DNA from: Methylomonas sp.
Lineage (GTDB): Bacteria > Pseudomonadota > Gammaproteobacteria > Methylococcales > Methylomonadaceae
DNA length: 9,522 nt
Direction of reading: 5' to 3'
Assembly: GCA_026988195.1 (NCBI GenBank)
Contig: JALSLS010000378.1
Location: 1-9,522, forward strand
A program made the position numbers and the translations under genes. The notes beneath the pieces are model-generated. The model was not told the origin of the DNA. It worked only from the letters and a program-made list of their open reading frames with translations, and ran no database searches. Positions within the stretch are counted from its first letter, which is position 1. Each line of letters opens with the position of its first letter. This document shows, in pieces, positions 4,860-9,522 of the stretch.

Positions 4860-6806
4860 ATGAAAAAATTAGCATACTGGTTCATTACTCTTTCTAGGCG
4901 AAGCAAAGCAAGTATCTTGATCGGTGCTGATGTGTTGTTTTCAGTCATTGCTCTATGGGCTGCGTTTTCTTTGCGGTTGGGTGAGCTATATGTACCCGTT
5001 GGAGATAACTGGTTGTTGTTTTGTATCAGCCCTATTCTTGTTGCTCCTGTTTTTTTAAAGTTTGGCCTATATCGTGCCATTATTCGATATATTGGCGGGA
5101 GAGCTTTATGGGCCGTTTTCCAGGCAGTTACAATTTATGCCTTGGTTTTTACGGTAGTGGTTTTTTTAGTGGGGCCGAGTGTAGGGCTGGTACCAAGGAC
5201 GGTACCGATTATTAATTGGTTGCTTCTTTTACTTTTTGTAGGAGGTAGTCGGTTTATTGCGCGTTGGTGGTTATCTGATGTTTATGCAAAATTAGGCGGG
5301 CAGGTCTCTCAGGATTGTCGAGCACGGGCTGTTATTATTTATGGTGCGGGTCATGCAGGTGTTCAATTAGCTTCAGCTTTGGGTTGTGGACAAGAGTTTA
5401 AGCCCGTTGCTTTTATAGATGATGATAAAAGGTTACAAAAACAAAAGGTAAATGGATTAAGGATTTACCCGTTATCATCTTTAAGTTATTTAATAGAACG
5501 GCATTCTGTCACAGAGGTTTTGTTAGCTATCCCCTCAGCTTCACGGGCACGTAGAAGCGATATTATCAGGTTGTTAGAGCCATATCCGGTGCATGTAAGA
5601 ACAATTCCTGGTATGACTGACCTTGCACAAGGGAAAGTGAAATTTGATGAATTGCAAGAAGTTGATATTGCTGATTTACTGGGTAGAGATACGGTAGCGC
5701 CCGATAAAGCCTTGTTTGATACTAATATTGCTGGGAAAGTGGTTATGGTGACGGGGGCAGGCGGTTCTATAGGCTCAGAGCTTTGCCGTCAAATTATTTA
5801 TTTAAAACCGGAAAAATTGATTCTTTTTGAATTAAATGAATTTGTGCTCTATTCGATTGATAAGGAGTTAAACCATGCGCTTGTGCAGTCAAAAGAAAAG
5901 TTGAGTTTTGATATTATTCCACTTTTAGGCTCGGTTACAGATGAAGTGAGGCTTCAAAAAGTGTGTGCTGCATTTAAGGTACAAACTATTTATCATGCGG
6001 CAGCTTATAAACACGTTCCTTTGGTTGAACAAAATCCTTGTGAAGCAATTAAAAACAATGTGTTAGGAACCTTGAGTCTTGCTCAGGTGGCTATCGCTAC
6101 CAATGTTGAAACTTTTGTGCTTATATCGACAGATAAAGCGGTTCGGCCAACCAATACAATGGGGGCAACAAAACGTTTTGCTGAGTTGGTCTTGCAAGGC
6201 TTGAGTTTAGAGAAAAATCATAATACCCGGTTCACTATGGTGAGGTTTGGTAATGTTTTAGGGTCTTCTGGTTCGGTGATTCCATTATTTCGAGAGCAAA
6301 TTGCTAGAGGAGGGCCTGTTACGGTGACAGACTCACGTATTATTCGTTATTTTATGACTATACCTGAGGCTGCCCAGTTAGTTATTCAGGCAGGCGCAAT
6401 GGGTTTGGGGGGGGATGTGTTCGTTTTAGATATGGGGGAGCCCATTCGTATTGTTGATTTGGCAAGAAGAATGATAAAGTTAAGTGGCTTAGAGGTACTT
6501 GATGAGAACAATCCTGTTGGTGATATTGAAATTAGTTATACGGGGCTAAGGCCTGGAGAAAAGTTGTATGAGGAGTTGTTGATTGGCGGAAATGTTTCTG
6601 ATACGGCCCATTGTCGAATTTTGAGGGCAGAGGAGGATGTTATTCCTTGGGATAATTTAAAATACAGTATAGATATATTAAAAGGAATGATTGAAAAGGA
6701 TGATTTTGACGGGATTAGAACTGTGTTGAAAAAAATAGTGTCAGGTTTTGAGCCACAATGTGAGGTGCGTGATTTAATCTTTAAGGCTGAAGATAGTATT
6801 CATTAG
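4860..6806 (+). CDS. wbpM: WbpM/CapD-family UDP-GlcNAc 4,6-dehydratase
   Basis: This 648-residue membrane enzyme is full length for the WbpM type. Four hydrophobic segments occupy about residues 18-37, 51-68, 85-105 and 114-130. A first Rossmann domain follows with GAGHAG (162-167), then the catalytic SDR domain starting at KVVMVTGAGGSIGSE (293-307). The catalytic region is LISTDK (421-426) and TNTMGATK (431-438), so Met434 replaces the SDR Tyr, as known for WbpM-type SMK enzymes. FGNVLGSSGSVIPLF (463-477) and GLRPGEKLYEELL (562-574) are further family motifs. It converts UDP-GlcNAc to the 4-keto-6-deoxy sugar, the entry point to QuiNAc, FucNAc and related O-antigen sugars. The upstream AAGG ends 1 nt before the ATG, too close for a normal ribosome site, but the N-terminus aligns with the family so I keep this start. 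The MITE pair upstream separates it from hipB. Confidence 0.93.
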   Translation: MKKLAYWFITLSRRSKASILIGADVLFSVIALWAAFSLRLGELYVPVGDNWLLFCISPILVAPVFLKFGLYRAIIRYIGGRALWAVFQAVTIYALVFTVVVFLVGPSVGLVPRTVPIINWLLLLLFVGGSRFIARWWLSDVYAKLGGQVSQDCRARAVIIYGAGHAGVQLASALGCGQEFKPVAFIDDDKRLQKQKVNGLRIYPLSSLSYLIERHSVTEVLLAIPSASRARRSDIIRLLEPYPVHVRTIPGMTDLAQGKVKFDELQEVDIADLLGRDTVAPDKALFDTNIAGKVVMVTGAGGSIGSELCRQIIYLKPEKLILFELNEFVLYSIDKELNHALVQSKEKLSFDIIPLLGSVTDEVRLQKVCAAFKVQTIYHAAAYKHVPLVEQNPCEAIKNNVLGTLSLAQVAIATNVETFVLISTDKAVRPTNTMGATKRFAELVLQGLSLEKNHNTRFTMVRFGNVLGSSGSVIPLFREQIARGGPVTVTDSRIIRYFMTIPEAAQLVIQAGAMGLGGDVFVLDMGEPIRIVDLARRMIKLSGLEVLDENNPVGDIEISYTGLRPGEKLYEELLIGGNVSDTAHCRILRAEEDVIPWDNLKYSIDILKGMIEKDDFDGIRTVLKKIVSGFEPQCEVRDLIFKAEDSIH

Positions 6807-6897
6807 CCTTTGCTGTAGACATCTACCATGCTTCAGGAGGGTATGGTTGCAGTCTCAGCTAGAATAGTGGTATTGCTCTACTGATGTTTCAATGTAA

Positions 6898-7029
6898 CTA
6901 TTCAGCACCTTTAATGAGGAGCTTCGTAGGCACGATTAAAATAATGCTCTTTTCTCTGAAGCTTCTAATTATATTCGCGCCGAGGGCGGACGCTCCTACA
7001 GTACCATTGGCTACTCACAAGCTGAATAG
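6898..7029. repeat. REP/MITE-like palindrome with GGAGC arms
   Basis: The ends CTATTCAGC (6898-6906) and GCTGAATAG (7021-7029) are a perfect 9-bp inverted repeat. Inside, the arms GAGGAGCTTCGTAGGCACGA (left) and TTCGCGCCGAGGG with GGACGCTCCTAC (right) pair imperfectly. The right arm is GC-rich against an AT-rich background and resembles widespread bacterial REP sequences. No gene is present. Confidence 0.5.
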
Positions 7030-7079
7030 ATACGTTTCATTAACATAAAATTCTCGAGTAAAATGTCTTTCTTGTAGGC

Positions 7080-7116
7080 AAAAAAAACCTCTCAGAGCCT
7101 AAAGGCAAAGAGAGGT
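7080..7116 (-). terminator. Rho-independent terminator reading on the minus strand
   Basis: ACCTCTC (7087-7093) and GAGAGGT (7110-7116) form a perfect 7-bp stem, with an inner GCC-TAAA-GGC stem. On the minus strand this hairpin is followed by seven to eight T residues (complement of the A-run at 7080-7087). On the plus strand there is no T-run. Transcription therefore seems to stop here coming from the right, although no minus-strand gene is visible nearby. Confidence 0.6.
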
Positions 7117-7199
7117 AATAAGTAAAAGCAGAAAATATGAGGAGGTTCTGCCTAGTATTACAACACCAAGGAGGTAGTGAAAACTCAAGTCTTGACTTT
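7117..7199 (-). ncRNA. Possible small RNA ending at the 7080-7116 terminator
   Basis: The only visible user of the minus-strand terminator is a transcript from about 7117-7199. Read on the minus strand, this stretch contains CACTACCTCCTTGG and GAACCTCCTCAT, two C-rich motifs complementary to Shine-Dalgarno sequences. Similar motifs are seed regions in some known sRNAs. I see no good promoter and know no matching RNA family, so this is speculative. Confidence 0.2.
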
Positions 7200-7361
7200 T
7201 AAGGAATGTGCACAAAATAACTTAAGCAACTAGCTAGTCTTTTTGTCCATCTTCTGCGTTGCACAAACAGTTGCGTAGCTTGCTATGCGCCTGTTTGCGC
7301 GCCTTGAATATGAACAAAAATCCTGCGCCAGTTTCTCAACTTATTCCGTGCCGATTCCTAA
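7200..7361. mobile_element. MITE-like palindromic element, copy 3
   Basis: This is a complete copy of about 162 bp. Its ends, TAAGGAATGTGCACAAAATA at the left and TTATTCCGTGCCGATTCCTA at the right, are imperfect inverted repeats matching in roughly 25 of 35 positions. The core has stem GCACAAACAG (7261-7270) and CTGTTTGCGC (7291-7300), 9 of 10 paired, with the same 20-nt tip as copies 1 and 2. The right end matches that of copy 1. It encodes nothing. Confidence 0.75.
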
Positions 7362-7450
7362 GCCAATACTTGTTGACTGAGAAAATTATCTAGTCAAACT
7401 ATCTGAAAAAAGATTTCATATAAGTTGCTACTTACTATACAGTTAAAATT

Positions 7451-7503
7451 ATTGTTTACAATACGCGCATTATTAAATTTATTGTTTCTTAATTGTAAAT
7501 AAT
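7451..7503. promoter_or_regulatory. Paired palindromic sites upstream of the LysR gene
   Basis: ATTGT-TT-ACAAT (7451-7462) is a perfect 12-bp palindrome, and ATTGTAAATAAT (7492-7503) is a near match of its reverse complement (11 of 12). The second site overlaps the predicted -35 of the regulator gene. Such paired sites fit autoregulation by the LysR-type protein or control by another dimeric regulator. Confidence 0.35.
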
Positions 7504-7521
7504 GCTGTTTCCCTGTAAAAT
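7493..7521 (+). promoter_or_regulatory. Candidate promoter of the LysR-methyltransferase-rhodanese operon
   Basis: TTGTAA (7493-7498) and TAAAAT (7516-7521) are separated by 17 bp, and a TG precedes the -10 (TGTAAAAT). The predicted transcript would start about 27 bp before the LysR ATG. Confidence 0.45.
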
Positions 7522-7554
7522 CTACTTAGTTTATAAAGCTTTTAAAGGTGATAA

Positions 7555-8454
7555 ATGGATAAGTTGGCGAGTATGAATGTGTTTGTTCGTGTAGCAAAGG
7601 CGGGCAGTTTTGCTGGGGCTGCGCGGGATTTAGGTATTTCTAGGGCAATGGCTACCAAGCATATTATGCACTTGGAAAGCTCACTTGATACACGTTTATT
7701 AAATCGTACTACGCGAAGTTTAAGCTTAACTGAGGTTGGGGTTTCTTATTTAGAACGGTGTCAGCAGGTTTTAGTTGATGTGGCCGAGATGGAAACGGCG
7801 GTGACACATTTACAAGCAGAACCACGAGGTGTTTTAAAAATTAGCGCGCCTCCTGTTATTGGAGCAACACATATTGCCCCTGCTTTAGCTGAGTTTTTAA
7901 AAGATAACGATGATTTGGCAGTAGAAATCATTTTAAAAAGTAGTCATGTTGATCTAATTGATGAAGGGGTTGATATTGCTATCTTTTTAGGAAAGCTGCA
8001 GGATACTAGTTTGGTGGCGAGAAAATTGGCAAGCTCTGCGCTGGTTGTATGTGGGGCTCCTGAATATTTTGAACAACATGGTATTCCTGAGGAACCAGAG
8101 GATTTGGTGGATCATAGCTGCTTGGTTAATTGGGCCATTCCTCCAAGAGACAGGTGGAAGTTTAGAGGTATTCTGGGGGAGCGAGAGGTTAAAGTGAGTG
8201 GGCGTATGCAGGCAAATGTTGCAGACCCGATCCGAGTGGCGGCAAATAATGGGCTGGGAATGGTCATGTTACCTAAATATATTGTTGGACGGGATATAGA
8301 AAAAGGAAAGCTACAGGTTGTACTAGAGCAATATGGTATTGCCCCTCTAGAGATTCATGCTGTTTACCCTCATCGTAAATATTTATCAGCAAAGGTCAGA
8401 GATTTTTTAGAATTTTTGCAAGCATGGATGCCAAACCGAGTAGGTATGGATTGA
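7555..8454 (+). CDS. LysR-type transcriptional regulator (CrgA/AaeR-like)
   Basis: This 299-residue regulator has the normal LysR length and layout. The winged HTH spans about residues 1-60: MNVFVRVAKAGSFAGAARDL, then ISRAMATKHIMHLES, then RLLNRTTRSLSLTEVG. The effector-binding domain begins near residue 92 (GVLKISAPPVIGATHIAPAL) and continues through VDIAIFLGKL, RVAANNGLGMVMLP and the C-terminal HRKYLSAKVRDFLEF. This pattern is typical of the subgroup containing CrgA and AaeR. The ligand is unknown. AAAGG lies about 7 nt before ATG 7555. The two genes that follow are so close that they are likely co-transcribed. LysR regulators usually control a divergent gene, but none is seen to the left. 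Confidence 0.92.
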   Translation: MDKLASMNVFVRVAKAGSFAGAARDLGISRAMATKHIMHLESSLDTRLLNRTTRSLSLTEVGVSYLERCQQVLVDVAEMETAVTHLQAEPRGVLKISAPPVIGATHIAPALAEFLKDNDDLAVEIILKSSHVDLIDEGVDIAIFLGKLQDTSLVARKLASSALVVCGAPEYFEQHGIPEEPEDLVDHSCLVNWAIPPRDRWKFRGILGEREVKVSGRMQANVADPIRVAANNGLGMVMLPKYIVGRDIEKGKLQVVLEQYGIAPLEIHAVYPHRKYLSAKVRDFLEFLQAWMPNRVGMD

Positions 8455-9023
8455 ATATATCTGCCATAGAGTCAAAATGGGATTGTATTTATGGTCAAGC
8501 TGATAGTTCGGTTCCGATTGAGGTTTTGTTAAATAATACGTTTTTATTGCCAGCTGAGGGGGTGGCTTTAGATTTGGCTTGTGGGTTGGGAGCAAATGCT
8601 TTGTTGTTAGCTGAACACGGGCTTGATACTCATGCTTGGGATGTTTCTTCTGTTGCGCTAGCGAAATTAACTCAAAATGCACAAAACAAATCCCTAAAGC
8701 TAACTATAAAGCAACTTTTTATAGAAGCCGATAAACTCCCAAAAAATAGCTTTGATGTAATTGTTTTAGGTCATTTTCTTGACCGTTCTCTGTGTGATGC
8801 GATAATGGATAGCTTAAAACCAGATGGGTTGCTATTTTATCAGACTTATGTCAGAGAAAAGGTTGGCTCAAAAGGACCTAATAACCCCGTATTTTTATTG
8901 GCTAGGAATGAGTTGTTAGAGCTCTTTAGTCCCTTGAAAGTCTTGGTCTACAGGGAAAATAGTCGCGTTGGTAATTTAGCGTGTGGCGAGCGTAATGAGG
9001 CGCTTTTTATAGGCCAAAAATAA
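8424..9023 (+). CDS. Class I SAM-dependent methyltransferase, TehB-like
   Basis: The protein is 199 residues from ATG 8424. LDLACGLGANALLLAEHG (49-66) is motif I, the SAM-binding loop, and WDVSSVAL (72-79) holds the acidic residue of motif II. FDVIVLGHFLDR (110-121) and LKPDGLLFYQTYV (131-143) are the later strands. IESKWDCIYGQ at the N-terminus resembles the start of TehB/thiopurine-type small-molecule methyltransferases, but the substrate is not evident. ATG 8424 overlaps the LysR end by 31 bp and lacks a ribosome site. TTG 8451, overlapping the LysR stop as TTGA with AGTAGG upstream, would give 190 residues and could be the true start. The overlap and the 10-bp gap to the rhodanese gene suggest one operon. 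It is cytosolic. Confidence 0.85.
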   Translation: MDAKPSRYGLNISAIESKWDCIYGQADSSVPIEVLLNNTFLLPAEGVALDLACGLGANALLLAEHGLDTHAWDVSSVALAKLTQNAQNKSLKLTIKQLFIEADKLPKNSFDVIVLGHFLDRSLCDAIMDSLKPDGLLFYQTYVREKVGSKGPNNPVFLLARNELLELFSPLKVLVYRENSRVGNLACGERNEALFIGQK

Positions 9024-9033
9024 TATAAAACAG

Positions 9034-9426
9034 ATGATAGAAAATTTAAATCCTAAGCAGGCTTGGGCATTATTACAGAGTAATTCGGCGGCAGTGATGG
9101 TCGATGTGCGTACCTCAATTGAGCATTCTTTTGTTGGATGTCCTCCTGATGCTATTCATATTGCTTGGAAAGAATTTCCTGGGATGCAAGCTAATGTTTC
9201 TTTTGTCAGGCAAGTTGAAGAAAAAGTACATGATAAAGCGAGCCCTGTACTTTTGCTTTGTAGAAGCGGTGTGCGCTCAGTTGCCGCAGCTGAAGCTTTG
9301 GAAAAAGCGGGGTTTAAGCGGCTGATTAATATCGTTGAAGGATTTGAAGGTGCATTAGATGAAAACAAGCACCGTGGAAACATAGATGGCTGGCGATTTC
9401 ATGGTCTTCCTTGGCTGCAGAGTTAA
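9034..9426 (+). CDS. Single-domain rhodanese-like sulfurtransferase
   Basis: This 130-residue protein is one rhodanese domain. AVMVDVRTSIEHSFVGCPPDAIHI (residues 20-43, cited in part) is the entry motif, and LLLCRSGVRSVAAAEALEKAG (73-93, cited in part) holds Cys76 of the active-site loop CRSGVRS. NIVEGFEG (99-106) and the end GWRFHGLPWLQS are typical of stand-alone forms such as GlpE-like or PspE-like enzymes, here without a signal peptide. Such enzymes carry sulfane sulfur as a persulfide. It starts 10 bp after the methyltransferase stop and is followed directly by a repeat remnant. No clear ribosome site is seen. A role with the methyltransferase in sulfur or reactive-compound stress is a guess. 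Confidence 0.9.
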   Translation: MIENLNPKQAWALLQSNSAAVMVDVRTSIEHSFVGCPPDAIHIAWKEFPGMQANVSFVRQVEEKVHDKASPVLLLCRSGVRSVAAAEALEKAGFKRLINIVEGFEGALDENKHRGNIDGWRFHGLPWLQS

Positions 9427-9430
9427 GGGG

Positions 9431-9491
9431 TAGGATCGTGCATATAATAACTTACCGATTTATAACGTAAGTTAATCCATACGTTCCTTAA
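9431..9491. mobile_element. Internally deleted MITE-like element, copy 4
   Basis: TAGGATCGTGCATATAATAA at the left resembles the left end of copy 3 (TAAGGAATGTGCACAAAATA). TAAGTTAATCCATACGTTCC at the right resembles the right end of copy 1. They are joined by an 8-bp perfect stem (9448-9455 with 9467-9474), and the hairpin core is absent. I read it as two termini left after an internal deletion. It begins four bases after the rhodanese stop and could form a hairpin at the operon end, though no T-run follows. Confidence 0.5.
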
Positions 9492-9522
9492 GCTACAAAA
9501 TTAAGCTATACGTAAAAAAGAT

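Larger units (their letters stand above)
6807..7554. other. 748-bp intergenic region without a supported gene
   Basis: I find no convincing coding region on either strand. The stretch contains a REP-like palindrome (6898-7029), a minus-strand terminator (7080-7116), a 12-bp perfect palindrome AAGTC-TT-GACTT (7187-7198), a MITE-like element (7200-7361) and the AT-rich control region of the LysR gene (about 7440-7554). A weak hairpin with ACCATGC and GTATGGT arms near 6825-6847 follows wbpM but has no T-run. Confidence 0.6.

Noticed and set aside
4853..5080. Minus-strand reading frame opposite the start of wbpM
   Set aside because: It is antisense to the conserved membrane region of wbpM and has no recognisable motif.
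7137..7202. 21-residue reading frame starting MRRFCLVLQHQ
   Set aside because: It has no ribosome site, no recognisable features, and runs into the MITE-like element.
1..7361. Repeated hairpins as a CRISPR array
   Set aside because: The copies are kilobases apart with no regular spacers and no cas genes. They have inverted-repeat ends like MITEs.
8407..8682. Minus-strand reading frame across the LysR-methyltransferase junction
   Set aside because: It is antisense to two well-supported genes and its product is low-complexity with no family resemblance.
9021..9034. A separate promoter for the rhodanese gene
   Set aside because: Only 10 bp separate it from the methyltransferase stop and no -35/-10 pair is evident, so co-transcription is simpler.

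Overview
The window reads as part of a low-GC (about 40 % by eye) gammaproteobacterial chromosome. The evidence is the protein families (WbpM-type dehydratase, HipA, MazF, a LysR regulator) and several palindromic MITE/REP-like elements in the gaps. I cannot name the genus. All convincing genes are on the + strand.

Left half (1-6806) is a surface-polysaccharide locus interleaved with toxin-antitoxin (TA) genes. The polysaccharide genes are a WbpV/WreQ-like SDR reductase/epimerase (807-1778), a small PglC/WreU-like sugar-1-phosphate transferase (2458-3018) and a WbpM/CapD-like UDP-GlcNAc 4,6-dehydratase (4860-6806). Together they can plausibly make a UDP-6-deoxy-HexNAc such as UDP-QuiNAc or UDP-FucNAc and load it onto undecaprenyl phosphate to start a repeat unit. 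Every gap in this pathway holds a TA module. A Phd/YefM antitoxin and a frame-disrupted RelE-type toxin lie in front of the SDR gene. mazE-mazF lies between the SDR and transferase genes and overlaps the latter by ATGA. A hipA-hipB pair in toxin-first order lies between the transferase and wbpM.

The frame break in the RelE-like toxin is at an A9 run ending in the heptamer A-AAA-AAG, in the phase used for -1 frameshifting in E. coli dnaX. A single A would restore a normal 91-residue toxin. It may be a recent pseudogene, a sequencing artefact or a frameshift-expressed toxin.

The gap 4528-4859 holds two abutting palindromic elements (4530-4693 and 4692-4792) that share one TA dinucleotide. The gap 6807-7554 has no supported gene. 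It holds a REP-like palindrome (6898-7029), a minus-strand intrinsic terminator (7080-7116), a third hairpin element (7200-7361) and the promoter/operator region of the LysR gene.

The right half (7555-9426) is a tight operon-like run: a LysR-type regulator, a SAM-dependent methyltransferase that overlaps it, and a single-domain rhodanese 10 bp further on. A shortened copy of the terminal inverted repeats (9431-9491) follows the last stop codon. Three copies of one hairpin core (1-75, 4571-4651, 7238-7326) share an invariant tip, while their 10-bp stems differ by paired, compensating changes. The core is carried between two different kinds of termini.
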